From Closterium sp. Naga37s-1 (Eukaryota; Streptophyta; Zygnematophyceae; Desmidiales; Closteriaceae): DNA of 64,000 bases. Positions 44,930 through 55,200 of the stretch are shown here, in pieces (within the stretch, counting starts at the first letter, position 1; the number at the start of each line of letters is the position of its first letter). The stretch covers positions 286,501-350,500 of the forward strand of contig CANJKZ010000530.1 in NCBI GenBank assembly GCA_947471745.1, in the 5' to 3' direction. The notes beneath the pieces were generated by a model. It worked only from the letters and a program-made list of their open reading frames with translations, was not told where the DNA came from and made no database searches. The position numbers and the translations under genes are program-made.

Positions 44930-45606
44930 GAGGCGACGGGCCGTGGAGCTAGGAGAAGCGGGCCGGGGGGAGGCCTAGGGGCAATGGGCCGCGGAGCCTA
45001 GGGGCAACGGGCCAGAGGCCAAGGGGCAACGGGCCCGGGGGCCTAAGGGCGACGGGCCGCGGGGCCGAGAGCGAGAGGCCAGAGGGTGGCCTAAGGGCAA
45101 CGGGCCGCGGGGCCGAGAGCGAGGGGCCGGGGGCCTAAGGGCGACGGGCCGGGGCACGTGGGCTAGGGGCAACTGGGCTGGGGCGCGCGGGCTGGAGTCG
45201 ACTCGGCCAGGGCGCGCAGACTAGGGTCGTCGGGGCCGGGCGCGCGGGCTAGGGTCAACGGGGCCGGGGCGCGGGGGCTAGGGTCGACAGGGCCGGGGCG
45301 CGCGGGCTAGGGGTCGACGGGGCCCGGGCGCTAGGGCTAGGCGCGTCGGGGCCGGGGCGCTCGGGCTAGGGTCAACGGGGCCGGGGCGCTCGAGCTAGGG
45401 TTGACGGGGCCAGGCGCGAGGGCTAGGGGCGACGGAGCCGGGTGCACGGGCTAGGGTCGACGGGGCCAGGGCGTGGGGGCTAGTGTCGACGGGGCCGGGG
45501 CGCGCGGGCTAGGGGTCGACGGGGCCGGTCTCCTGGGCTAGAGGTTGACGGGGCCGGGCACGTGGGCTAGGGGTCGTCAGGGCCGGGCGCGCAGGCTAGG
45601 GGTTGA
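44930..45606 (-). repeat. C-rich minisatellite leader of Copia-B
   Basis: Imperfect repeats (plus-strand core GGGCTAGGGTCGACGGGGCC and variants) lie upstream of Copia-B gag. At about 45606 the repeat stops and plus-strand Copia-A RT begins; a 5' LTR is absent. Confidence 0.85.
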
Positions 45607-46582
45607 CGTTCTCGTCTTTGCCACTGCTGGCACTGAGGCACTGACCCTTGTGAAGTCCGAGCTGCAGAAGAGACACACCTGCACTGACCTGGGTGAACTG
45701 CACAGCTATCTTGGCTTGCAGATCACCCGGGACAGAGCACGGCGCACCATCACCCTGACTCAATCACACATGGTGCACCAGGTCCTTCAGCGCTTCGGCT
45801 TCCAGTTCTCCTCGCCACAGCCCACTCCTCTGTCTACCGGCCACTCGCTCTTAGCTCCACCTTCGGACGAGTCCGTAGAGCCGAGTGGTCCGTACCTAGA
45901 GCTTGTGGGTTGCCTCATGTACCAAATGACGTGCACACGACCTGACCTCGCGTACCCTCTCAGCCTCCTGGCTCGCTACGTGGCTCTCGGTAGGCACCGA
46001 AAGGTGCACTGGGATGCTGCGAAGAGGGTACTTCGTTACTTGTGCAGTACGTCGGGCATGGGGCTCGTGCTTGGAGGACGGGGTCCAGTTGTCCTCACTG
46101 GACACGCAGACGCTTCTTGGGTTGACGAATTGGCTACGCAGCGGTCGTCACAGGGTTACACCTTCAGCCTCGGTTCCGGCTCTGTTTCCTGGCGGTCTAC
46201 CCGCTCGTCTTCGGTTCTCAGTTCCAGTTGTGAGGCTGAGATCTACGCTGGGGCCATGGCTGCACAGGAGTTACGCTGGCTCACCTACCTGCTGACCGAC
46301 TTGGGAGAGCAGCCTCGTTCACCTCCAGTTCTGTACGTAGACAACAAGGCCATGATTGCCTTGTGTCAGGAGCACATACTGGAGCACCGAATGAAGCACA
46401 TCGCTCTGCGCTACTTCCTTGCTCGAGAGTTGCAGCAGCGTGGTCAGCTCTGTCTTGCGTACGTGGCCACTAGGGCCAACACTGCTGATAAATTCACCAA
46501 GGCACTTCAGCCTGGTGATCATCAGCGCTTCTCTACTGTTTTAGGCCTTGTGCCTAATTTGCCTCACTTGTGCACTGCTTGA
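45607..46582 (+). pseudogene. Copia-A reverse transcriptase C-part and RNase H
   Basis: The sequence resumes in the catalytic YVDD box, which is damaged: sister copies read YVDDLVFATADT but this reads VDVLVFATAGT. It continues with SELQKRHTCTDLGEL, LGLQITRD, VLQRFGFQFSSP, RNase H motifs HADASWVDE, SSSCEAEIYAGAM, VDNKAM and ADKFTKAL, and a stop at 46582. The frame is otherwise open. Its start within the active site means it cannot work alone. Confidence 0.88.
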
Positions 46583-46585
46583 CTT

Positions 46586-46590
46586 GCTTG
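46586..46590 (+). other. Target-site duplication, left copy (GCTTG)
   Basis: GCTTG precedes Copia-D and recurs at 53150-53154 immediately after it. The flanks rejoin as the Copia-A 3' UTR seen in Copia-C. Confidence 0.95.
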
Positions 46591-46722
46591 TGTCAAAGTT
46601 ACAAATGAGAATGAATGAACTAGCAAACAGTTGGGTACAAGTACTAACCCTAATTGGGTTGTACCCCTTGTGGGCTACCCCACTACAGCCTACACAAATG
46701 TATAAGCTATAATGTTCTGACA
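46591..46722 (-). repeat. Copia-D 3' LTR
   Basis: 132 bp, TGTCAGAACA...TTTGACA in minus sense. It is identical to the 5' LTR at 53018-53149 except for one T/C difference. A polypurine hairpin (CCCCC...GGGGG) lies next to it at 46725-46745. Confidence 0.97.
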
Positions 46723-46987
46723 CACCCCCGTAGGCAAAGTGGGGGAGAACAAGTGGTCACAAGACCAGTCAAGAAAAGCAAAGCAAGCTCAGGGTGGATC
46801 ACAAAGTCACCACACAGTCCGAGCACAAGCAAAGGGCCACAAGGCCAGTTCACATGCAGAGTTATATAAAGAGAACAAACAATATAGTGATCATACCCTA
46901 GCAAGTGCAAGCATGCAGGTATATATATAGATCACAGTACAAGTAGAGTCAAGCAGTAAGCAAGTGAGGCAAAGTAGGCACAAGGCC

Positions 46988-48005
46988 TTACACAGTAGCA
47001 AAGCGCTGATTATCACCAGGCGGAAGTGCCTTGGTGAAGACATCAGCAGTGTTGGCCCGAGTGGCCACGTACGCAAGACGAAGCTGGCCACGCTGCCGCA
47101 TCTCTCGAGCAAGGAAGTATCGCAGAGCGATGTGCTTCGTTCTGTGCTCTAGTATGTGCTCCTGACACAAGGCAATCATGGCCTTGTTGTCTACGTACAG
47201 AACTGGAGGCGAACGAGGCTCCTCTCCCAAGTCGGTCAGCAGGTAGGTGAGCCAGCGTAGCTCTTGAGAAGCAATGGCCCCGGCGTAGATCTCAGCCTCA
47301 CAACTGGAGCTGAGGACCGAAGACGAGCAGGTAGACCGCCAAGTAACAGAGCCGGAACCAAGGCTGAAGGTGTAACCCTGTGACGACTGCTGCGTAGCCA
47401 ATTCGTCAACCCAGGAGGCGTCTGCGTGACCTGTGAGAACAAGTGGACCCCGTCCTCCAAGCACAAGCCCCATGCCTGACGAACTGCACAGGTAACGCAG
47501 TACCCTCTTCGCAGCATCCCTGTGCACCTTTCGATGCCTACCGGGAGCCACGTAGCGAGCCGGAAGGCTGAGAGGGTACGCGACGTCAGGTCGTGTGCAC
47601 GTCATCAGGTACATGAGGCAGCCCACAAGCTCTAGATACGGGCCACTCAGCTCTACGGACTCTTCCGAAGGTGGAGCTAAGAGCGAGTGACCGGTAGGCA
47701 GAGGAGTGGACTGTGGCGAGCAGTACCGGAAGCCGAAGTGCTGAAGGACCTGGCGCACCATGTGTGACTCAGTCAGGGTGATGGTGCGGCGTGCTCTGTC
47801 CCGGGTGATCTGCAAGCCAAGATAGCTGCGCAGCTCACCCAAGTCAGTGCAGGTGTGTCTCTTTTGCAGCTCCGACTTCACAAGGGCCAGTGCCTCAGTG
47901 TCAGCAGTGGCAAAGACGAGGTCGTCGACGTACACGAGGACGTAGAACGGCGGCAGCGACGTGTCGGTGCGTAGAAACAGCGACGGGTCCGTAGTAGAGG
48001 AACAC
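46988..48005 (-). pseudogene. Copia-D reverse transcriptase C-part and RNase H
   Basis: In minus sense starts at TDPSLFLRTDTS, then catalytic YVDDLVFATADT, LGLQITRD and an uninterrupted RNase H (HADASWVDE, SSSCEAEIYAGAIA, VDNKAM, KHIALRYFLARE). Just upstream (48006-48050) the frame reads linker-derived sequence, so a deletion has fused the pre-RT region straight to the second half of RT. Confidence 0.87.
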
Positions 48006-49196
48006 GCAGTGGAACAAAGGAAGGACGGAGTGCCATAGCGTGCGTGTTGTGGACAGGAGGACGCGAACGAGGAGCGCAATGAGCAGTGCGAACAGGCGAG
48101 ACAGGACAAGACGCAGGCTCACGACGCTCTGTAAGACCGCCGGACAGCTCAGTGTAAGGAGAGGGAGCAGGCAGTGGGGAGGCTGGCTGTAACGGCGGCT
48201 GCGACTGGTCAGGCGGTGGACACAGGAAGGGAGGAGGAAGACCAGTAGAAGACGGGACACCAAGAACCTACTAAAGCAGGGGAACGAAGTACGGTCGCGG
48301 CCGCACAGTGCCTCCAGCACCTCCAGCGCCAGGGTCATCAGCTCCAGCTCCTGCAGCTCCAGCGCCTCCGGCGCCAAGGCCTCCAACTCCAGCTCCTTCA
48401 TCTCCAGCGCTTTCAGCGCCAGCGGCTCCAGGCTCCGTAGGGTCTCCAGCTCCAGCGCACCCAAAACCACCAGTCCCGGCAGCTCCAGCACCACTGGTAC
48501 AAGCACCTCCAGGACCAGTAGCCGCAGTACCTCCAGTACCGCCAGCTCCAGCAGTAACAGCAGCACCTCCAACGGGACATCCTGAGACGGGAGGACACGG
48601 CGCGAGGTGGGGTGGTAAAACTGCCAGCCAGGCACGTCACGGACAAAGCCAAGGAAGACGCAGGGAATGGCGCAGGCGAAGAGCTTGTCCGCGAACGTAT
48701 CGCGAACAAAGGCACGAGAACCCCTGACCCGGAACACCGATGCATCGCCAACCTTCCCCGTCCAATGCAGTGTGGGCGAGGTCTCCGGCAAAGAGACACG
48801 GGGCCAGAGGTTGAGCTGATGCGCAGCGTACCGGACCGCAAACGGCCACAGAAAATGGGAAGCGGCCGCATGGATCATGGAGGTACGAGCGACCTCCATG
48901 ACTAAGCCAATGCGGCACTCAGCAATCCCATTTTGCTGAGGGGAGTCCGGAAGCGTGAACGACTGGAGAATGCCCTCCCCACGACAAAAGTCCCGCAAGA
49001 GGTCGGAGGAGAACTCACCACCTCTGTCAGAGTGCAGACGTAGGACAAGAAGGTCCGTACCGAAGCGCTCGCGGAGCTGGAGACAGACTGTGCAGATCCA
49101 AGGGATCAAGACATCACGGACCTCACCCTTGCTGCGCAAGGGGAAGACCGTTGTGTACCGCGTGTAGTCGTCAACAACCAGCAGAAAGTAGTGCAT
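48006..49196 (-). pseudogene. Copia-D integrase and linker remnant
   Basis: Picks up after the integrase stop at HYFLLVVDDYTRYT, with the second Asp (HSDRGGEF) and Glu region (NGIAECRIG, Arg-to-Cys), then VRGSRAFVRDT. It is fused at about 48572 to the low-complexity linker, because the DVTFDESVPFY region is missing. Linker repeats are followed by the [20 protein letters not shown] segment in another frame. Confidence 0.82.
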
Positions 49197-49226
49197 GCGG
49201 CCCTGTCCACTGACGCGGGCTGGGCC

Positions 49227-51410
49227 TCACACGTCCATGTGGAGAGTCTGCAGGGGAGCAGTCGTCAGGGGAAACGAGGAGGAGTGAGGAGCGGCGCGCT
49301 GCCGCCCCTCGACGCAAGGAAGGCAGGGCGGGGTAGGCGAGGGCGGGAGGGGAAGCAGAGACCTGGGTAGACCAGAGACGAGAAACCGGGAGTGCATGTC
49401 ACGAAGGCGTGGCAGGGAGGGGTGACCCATGCGGTGGTGCCACAGAAGAGTCTGGTGCGACAGGAGGCGACACGAGCAAGAGGCGGCTACCTGACTTGAC
49501 GCGGACACCTGAGCAGACGCAACAACCTGAGGATGCTCGGTAGCCAGCGTGTACAGACTCGACCCTGGCCGACGAGTGAACGTAGCCAGGTGACGCCCCA
49601 TCCGTGTGTACGTGCAGATCGACACACGCTGACCCCCAGGAGTGGTGGTAGTGACCATCGCATCCTTAAGGGCAGCGGTACTCACCAAGTTCGTAGAGAA
49701 CGAGGGGAGGTGAAGACCTGACAGTGAGCCGGACGGAACCGCCGGACACGGGAGGACAGTGGAGGAACGGGCCACGACCGGGCCCCCAGAGGGGTAAGCC
49801 AATCTGACCGGGACAGGTGCAGGGAGAGGAGTGAGTGTGGTGCTGTCACGAAAGAAACAACGCGAGGCGCCGGAGTCCAACGTGAAGGTTTGCAAGGCCT
49901 CTGTAGGCGCAGTACCTGGGGGAGTACCACTAGCACCTAGAGCAGTAGTCGCTATACCTGGGTCAGGTGGCACACACCGGTAACAGCCACCCTCAGCACT
50001 AAAAGACAAATCATACATGGCAGAGATAATAGCATCATAGTCTAGGTCAAAGATAGCAACTCCCGACCTAAGCAAATCCGTCCAGCGAGGGCGCTCGACG
50101 TCGTCACCAAACTCAGCACGCCAGGCATCGTCAAGGCGGGAGAAGCAGCGGTGCTCAGTGTGAAACTTCCCGCATGTCTGGCCCGCACGGACACCCGTGC
50201 GAATGACATACGGGCAGGTCTCACTACCCCCATCCGTCCCACACTGAACCAACCACTCACGGAGCTGCTGGGGCGACTGGGTCTCGCTCCGACGCTGCTG
50301 CTGCTGTCGCTGACCACCACCAGGGCCTCCACGCCGAGGTCCAGACTTGCCACCACCAGACCCACTGCCTCCACTGCCGCCACTCCCTCCGCTGCCTCCA
50401 CCGCTGCCACTAGAGCCCTCACTGCCGCCACCAGTCCCATCGCCGCCACCACCTCCACTGCCTCCACCACCTCCACCGCTGCCCCCACCACCGCTCCCAC
50501 TGCCACCTCCACCACCACCGCCACCACCTCCACCACCCCGGCCACCCTTTCCCTTGCTGCTGCGGCGCTTTGCACTAGTCGAAGCAGCACCGACGCCCTC
50601 AGGAACAGAGACGGCTGCAGCAGCAGAAGAGGCGAAGGAGGGGGCAAGGGGGGAGGGGGAGCACCCCTCAAAGAAGGGCGGGCGCGGAGTGCCACGAGCA
50701 GCACCTATAGCAACTGCACTAGTCTCAGCTGCGAGGAGATGCTGCTCGAGGAGGTCAACAGTGAGGGGGTTGGGGTCAAGGGAGAGAAAGTGGTCCCTGA
50801 CAGAGCGAAGAGAGTCAGGGAGGCGAGAGACTATGGAGTAGAGGGTGATGAACATGGGGGGCTGGTTCGTGGCAAGGAACTCAGCAGGGACGGTAGCGCG
50901 GTAGCGAGCGTCGCTAGTGCGCAGGTGGGTAACCAGGTCCGCTGCGGTGGCAAAAGCCGACAGCTCAGGGAACAGGTAGGGCAGTAGCAGTCTGCCTAGA
51001 GCAGCAGTGGCAGGGGAGGAGTAGCGAGCAACGACAGCGTCGTACAGGGCCTGTGCTGTCCAGTGCTGTCCAAAGTGAGTACATTCGGCCACCGGCAGGT
51101 GGTTGCGAATGGCTAAGCGGGCAGTAGCGTCACGAGAAAGCCACAGGGAACGAGTCGAACCGTCAGCTGTGGCGGGAGGGGCAAGAGCGACACCGGACAC
51201 GTGGTCAAACAGCGAGACACTGTCCTTAATATTGCTCAGTAGGTACAGTTGCAGATCGCTGTGCCATGTGTCAAATGCAACCGGTCTGCCCTCGTGATCG
51301 AACGCTAGGACTCGAAGCGAAGCCATAGTGGCGCAGTACTCATGAGCAGTAGTAGCAGCAGTAGCAGTAGCAGCAGTAGCAGTAGCAGCAGTAGCAGGAG
51401 CAGTGGCCAA
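49227..51410 (-). CDS. Copia-D gag-protease-integrase N-part
   Basis: Likely start at 51326 (MASLRVLAFDHEGRPVAF); an upstream in-frame ATG at 51410 adds 28 Ala/Thr-rich residues. In order: gag with LYDAVVARYSSPATAALGR and PPMFITLYSIVSRLPDSLRS; Gly/Ser tract; C-X13-C-X3-H-X4-C motif (CPYVIRTGV...CGKFHTEHRC); FDDVERPRW-like block (FGDDVERPRW); protease TLDSGASRCFF; pre-integrase HHRMGHPSLPRL and CLPCVEG. It ends at HMDV, where TGA replaces the Trp of DVWGP at 49224-49226. Gag and protease are apparently intact. Confidence 0.88.
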   Translation of the reverse strand: MATAPATAATATAATATAATTAHEYCATMASLRVLAFDHEGRPVAFDTWHSDLQLYLLSNIKDSVSLFDHVSGVALAPPATADGSTRSLWLSRDATARLAIRNHLPVAECTHFGQHWTAQALYDAVVARYSSPATAALGRLLLPYLFPELSAFATAADLVTHLRTSDARYRATVPAEFLATNQPPMFITLYSIVSRLPDSLRSVRDHFLSLDPNPLTVDLLEQHLLAAETSAVAIGAARGTPRPPFFEGCSPSPLAPSFASSAAAAVSVPEGVGAASTSAKRRSSKGKGGRGGGGGGGGGGGGSGSGGGGSGGGGGGSGGGGGDGTGGGSEGSSGSGGGSGGSGGSGGSGSGGGKSGPRRGGPGGGQRQQQQRRSETQSPQQLREWLVQCGTDGGSETCPYVIRTGVRAGQTCGKFHTEHRCFSRLDDAWRAEFGDDVERPRWTDLLRSGVAIFDLDYDAIISAMYDLSFSAEGGCYRCVPPDPGIATTALGASGTPPGTAPTEALQTFTLDSGASRCFFRDSTTLTPLPAPVPVRLAYPSGGPVVARSSTVLPCPAVPSGSLSGLHLPSFSTNLVSTAALKDAMVTTTTPGGQRVSICTYTRMGRHLATFTRRPGSSLYTLATEHPQVVASAQVSASSQVAASCSCRLLSHQTLLWHHRMGHPSLPRLRDMHSRFLVSGLPRSLLPLPPSPTPPCLPCVEGRQRAAPHSSSFPLTTAPLQTLHMDV

Positions 51411-52995
51411 GGGGCGGGGCCGAGGGGCCTAGGGGCCGAGGGGCCAAACACGAGGGTGGCGGGGCCGAGGGGCCGAGGGGCCAAGGGGCCTAGGGGCCGA
51501 GGGGCCGAGGGTCCTAGGGGCCGAGGGGCCTAGGGGCCTAGGGGCCGAGGGGCCGAGGGGCAGGGCCGAGGGGCCAAACACGAGGCCAAGGGGCCAAGGG
51601 GCTTAGGGGCCGAGGGGCCAAACACGAGGGTGAGGGCCGAGGGGCCGAACAGGAGGGGCCACAGGGCCGAGGTGCCAAGGGGCCGAGGTGCCTAGGGGCC
51701 AAGGGGCCAAGGGGCCAAGGGGCCAAGGGGCCGAGGGGCCGAGGCTAGGGGCCGAGAGGCCTAGGGGTCGAGGGGCCAAACACGAGGATGGCGGGGCCGA
51801 GGGGCCGAGAGGATGGGGCCGAGGGGCCAAACACGAGGCCGAGGGGCCGAGTCTAGGGGCCGAGGGGCCAAACACGAGGCCGAGAGGCCGAGGCTAGGGG
51901 CCGAGGGGCCAAGGTGCCTGGGGGCCAAGGGGCCGAGGGGCCGGGCCTAGGGGCCGAGGGGCCGTGGGTTGCGGGGGCGCGGGAGGGGGCGTGGGTCGCG
52001 AGGGGCCTAGGGGCCGGGGGTCGACGGGCTAGGGGCGACGAGCCGTGGGTCGTGAGGGGCCTAGGGTCGCGAGAGGGGTCATGGGTCGCGAGGGGCCTAG
52101 GGGCCGTGGGTCGCGAGAGGGGGTCGTGAGTCGCGAGGGGCCAAGGGGCCGTGGGTCGCTAGAGGGGGGGGGGGGGCGTGGGTCGCGAGGGGCCTAGGTG
52201 GCGACGGGCGACGGGCCGCGGGGCGATGTGCCTAGGTGGCGACGGGCAACAAGCCGGGGGCGACGGGCCTAGGGCGACGGGCCGGGGGTCGACGGGCCTA
52301 CGGGGCGCCGGGCTAGGTGGTGACGGGCGACGGGCCGCGGGCAACGGGCTTAGGGCGACGGGCCGGGGGTCGACGGGCCTACAGGGCGCCGGGCTAGGTG
52401 GCGACGGGTGACGGGCCGCGGGCGACGGGCTTAGGGCGACGGGCCGGGGGTCGACGGGCTAGGGGCGACGGGCCGTGGGTCGCGAGGGGCCTAGGGTCGC
52501 GAGAGGGGCTGTGGGTCGCGAGGGGCCTAGGGGCCGTGGGTCGCGAGAGGGGGCCATGAGTCGCGAGGGGCCAAGGTGCCTTGGGTCGCTAGAGGGGGGG
52601 GGCCGTGGGTCGCGAGGGGCCTAGGTGGCAACGGTCGACGGGCCTACGGGGCGCCGGGCTAGGTGGCGACGGGCGACGGGCCGCGGGGCGACGTGCCTAG
52701 GTGACGGGCCGGGGGTCGACGGGCTAGGGGCGACGGGCCGGGGGTCGACGGGCCCACGGGGCGCCAGGCTAGGTGGCGACGGGCAACGGGCCGCGGGGCG
52801 ACGTGCCTAGGTGGCGACGGGCGACTAGCCGGGGGCGACGGGCCTAGGGCGACGGGCCGGGTGTCGACGGGCCTACGGGGCGCAACAGGCCTAGGGGCGC
52901 GACGGGCCAAGAGGCCGGGGCCTAGGGGCAACGGGGCCGAGGGGCGCGACGGGCCTACGTAAATGGGGTACTAGCAGCGCAGCAGGTGGTGGGCC
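51400..52995 (-). repeat. C-rich minisatellite leader of Copia-D
   Basis: About 1.6 kb of imperfect repeats, plus-strand cores GGGGCCGAGGGGCCTA (51400-51960) and GGGCGACGGGCC / GGGTCGACGGGCCTA (51960-52960). It lies between primer-binding site and gag. Confidence 0.9.
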
Positions 52996-53002
52996 CAAGG
53001 AA

Positions 53003-53017
53003 CCTGCTCTGATTCCA
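53003..53017 (-). other. Copia-D primer-binding site
   Basis: In minus sense TGGAATCAGAGCAGG directly follows the 5' LTR. It differs from the plant initiator-Met site TGGTATCAGAGC at one base. Confidence 0.85.
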
Positions 53018-53149
53018 TGTCAAAGTTACAAACGAGAATGAATGAACTAGCAAACAGTTGGGTACAAGTACTAACCCTAATTGGGTTGTACCCCTTGTGG
53101 GCTACCCCACTACAGCCTACACAAATGTATAAGCTATAATGTTCTGACA
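53018..53149 (-). repeat. Copia-D 5' LTR
   Basis: 132 bp ending in TTTGACA next to the primer-binding site; one mismatch to the 3' LTR. Confidence 0.97.
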
Positions 53150-53374
53150 GCTTGTACTGTGATCTCTATATATACCTGCATGCTTCCACTTGCTAGGCTA
53201 TGATCACTGTACTGTTTGTTCTCTCTTTTATATAACTCTGCATGTGAACTGGCCTTGTGGCCTTTGCTTGTGCTCGGACTGTGAGGTGACTTCGTGATCC
53301 ACCCTGAGCTTGCTTTGCTTTTCGTGACTGGTCTTGTGACCACTTGTTCTCCCCCACTTTGCCTATGGGGGGTG
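53150..53374 (+). promoter_or_regulatory. Copia-A 3' UTR with polypurine hairpin
   Basis: Resumes Copia-A after the Copia-D insertion. It matches the Copia-C 3' UTR along its length and ends with CCCCCACTTTGCCTATGGGG next to the LTR. Confidence 0.8.
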
Positions 53375-53505
53375 TGTCAAAATGTTATGCTGCTTACATT
53401 GTGTAGGCTATAATGGGGTAGCCCATAAGGGGTACAACCCAATTAGGGTTAGTACTTGTACCCAACTTCTGTTCAATCCAATCATTCTCGTTCATTCTTC
53501 TGACA
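53375..53505 (+). repeat. Copia-A 3' LTR
   Basis: 131 bp from TGTCAAAATG to TTCTGACA, related to the LTRs of Copia-B and Copia-D through the shared GGTACAACCCAATTAGGGTT block. Confidence 0.88.
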
Positions 53506-53518
53506 CAATGTGGACAGC

Positions 53519-53845
53519 TGTAAGGAATTTTCTCCCTATTCCTTGCTGCGAACGTCCACATCGCGTACAGCAGCAGCCGTTGTTCGCCCGTTACTGCTAA
53601 CGGGGCTTCGCCAACTTCGTGTGCACTGTTTCACCAAACCTCGCACTACTGGAGCAGCCGAGTCGGCCTACGCTTCGGGACTAGCCCGAACCTTGCGCCA
53701 GCGTAGCACTAGCTAGCTCGGACGCACCGCGTTACCGTTTGCACATTTTCGCGTATAAGTATTCGCTCATGCCTTCGCTCATATTTTGTACCCATTGAAC
53801 ACTCTAATGCAATCCTCGCTACCTCGATTCATTGCACCCGTAACA
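53519..53845 (+). repeat. Gypsy-E 5' LTR
   Basis: About 327 bp, TGTAAGGAATTTT to CCCGTAACA. Its first ~70 bp recur at 59521-59590. CTCGGTATCAAAGCCAC follows and resembles a tRNA primer-binding site. Confidence 0.8.
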
Positions 53846-54027
53846 CTCGGTATCAAAGCCACTTTCTTTCGGACCGCGCATCTCCGCATCCCAGGAAATC
53901 AACTTTTGATTTTTCACTCGAAGGGACTCACGCCCCTTAGCACCTAGGAGCCGCTGTCCTCGCGTTCTCTTGTAAACGCGTGCAGCCACGACTGCGCCTA
54001 GACTAAGCTGAGCTGACGCCCTTCGTT

Positions 54028-54400
54028 ATGGCTGAACATATCAACGTCACGACGCTCACGCAGGACCGTTTGAACGAGCTGCTGCGACAACTCCACGAAA
54101 GCTCTGAAGAAATCGTGGCACTGACGGCCGAACGCACGTCCCTGCAAAATGACGTCGCACGAGCACAGCAAGCACAATCACAAGCACCTGGCACTCCGGG
54201 ACAACCTGCACCACAGGCATCGCAGCACGGAAGTGTGGGGCAACCCGCGAGCGCGGCCAATGATGGCGTCGTCCGCCATGACGGAGACGACGACCACGAC
54301 ACGACACACCCTAAAGCGACGAATGCGGCAAGGAGCCACCATCGCGTCACGATTTCGGCACCGACCAATGACTCGGCACTGCCGTCACCGATGCCACTGA
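54028..54400 (+). pseudogene. Gypsy-E gag, N-terminal part
   Basis: Starts MAEHINVTTLTQDRLNELL, with a predicted coiled coil (LRQLHESSEEIVALTAER) and a Gln/Ala/Pro-rich segment. Interrupted at PSPMPL by Copia-F. Counting across the insertion and its duplication, the reading frame continues directly into the second gag part at 56005. Confidence 0.85.
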
Positions 54401-54547
54401 TGTCAGAATGTTATGTTTGTCTAGCCTGGGGTACTCAATAGCGAGTACAGCCCAACTTAGGGTTTGCTATATGTACTCAACTGCCTGCTAGTGAAACCTC
54501 TCTTCTTCTCTCTTCTCTGATTCATTCATGTGTTCCATATTCTAGCA
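54401..54547 (+). repeat. Copia-F 5' LTR
   Basis: 147 bp; matches the 3' LTR apart from a few substitutions and a small gap near GGGGTACTC. Confidence 0.85.
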
Positions 54548-54589
54548 TTCAGAGCAGGTCGACCCTCATGGGTCGATCCTGTGCATGGG

Positions 54590-55200
54590 CCCACCGTTAG
54601 CTTCCGCTGCTGCTGCTGTCCTGCCTATCACGCGCCTCGGGCGCGCGCTGTTTTTCTGCCTGCCGCGCGCCCACGGCGCACGGCACTTTTTCTTCCCGCC
54701 GCGCGCTTCTGCCCGTCGCGCCGCCCTGCTGGGGGCGCGTGGCGGTTTTCTGCGCCCCAGGGGACCTCCGCGTCGCCCCCCTGTCGCCCGTCGAAGCGCC
54801 CCCGGGGATCTGCCCGTCGCCCCCCCCCCCCCCCCCCCCCCGTCGCCCGTCGCGGCGCCCTAGGGGGCCACGCGTCGACCCCCTCCCCCCCCCCGTCGCT
54901 CGTCGTGGCGACCTGGGGGGCCGCACGTCGCCCCCCCATAGCCCGTCGCGGCGCCCTGGGGGGCCACGCGTCGTCCCCCCCCCGTCACCCGTCGCTGAGC
55001 TCTGGGGGGCCGCGCGCCGCCCCCCCCCCCCCCCCTCCCCCCCCCCCCCGTCGCCCGTCGAGGCGACCTGGGGGGGCGTGCGTCGCCCCCCCCCCGTCGC
55101 CCGTCGAGGCGACCTGGGGGGCCGCGCGTCGGCCCCCTCCCGTCGCCTGTCGTGATGCCCTCGGGGGCCAGCGTGCGGCCCACCCCAATCGCCCGTCGTG
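54590..55200 (+). repeat. C-rich minisatellite leader of Copia-F
   Basis: Imperfect CCCGTCGCGGCGCCCTGGGGGG / CGTCGAGGCGACCTGGGG-like units with poly-C runs (about 25 C at 54816-54841). It occupies the same leader position as in Copia-B, -C and -D. Confidence 0.85.

Larger units (their letters stand above)
31312..45606 (-). mobile_element. Copia-B: nested minus-strand copia, interrupted by Copia-C
   Basis: Minus-strand element in two pieces: 31312-37364 (3' LTR, 3' UTR, RNase H, RT, linker, integrase, protease, most of gag) and 44836-45606 (gag start and C-rich leader). Copia-C separates them within gag. The outer edge of the 3' LTR lacks its last few bases, and the leader runs straight into Copia-A RT with no 5' LTR or primer-binding site. 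I therefore infer secondary deletion at one or both borders. Multiple stops suggest it is older than its guest. Confidence 0.75.
46591..53149 (-). mobile_element. Copia-D: recent, internally deleted copia in Copia-A 3' UTR
   Basis: A 6.6-kb minus-strand element with 132-bp LTRs (46591-46722 and 53018-53149) that differ at one position, and GCTTG duplications. It has a primer-binding site, a 1.6-kb C-rich leader, intact gag-protease, a stop in integrase, and deletions removing the integrase tail and most of the N-terminal RT. It looks young but non-autonomous. Confidence 0.93.
27331..53505 (+). mobile_element. Copia-A: outer host retrotransposon, 5'-truncated and interrupted
   Basis: Plus-strand copia element in two pieces: 27331-31311 (end of gag, protease, integrase, linker, first part of reverse transcriptase) and 45607-46590 plus 53150-53505 (last part of reverse transcriptase, RNase H, 3' UTR, LTR). 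Copia-B occupies the gap at 31312-45606 and Copia-D the gap at 46591-53149. The halves have the same orientation and complementary content, so I infer one element. About 70 reverse-transcriptase codons are missing between them. The left end begins inside the Gly-rich part of gag, with no 5' LTR. Confidence 0.6.
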
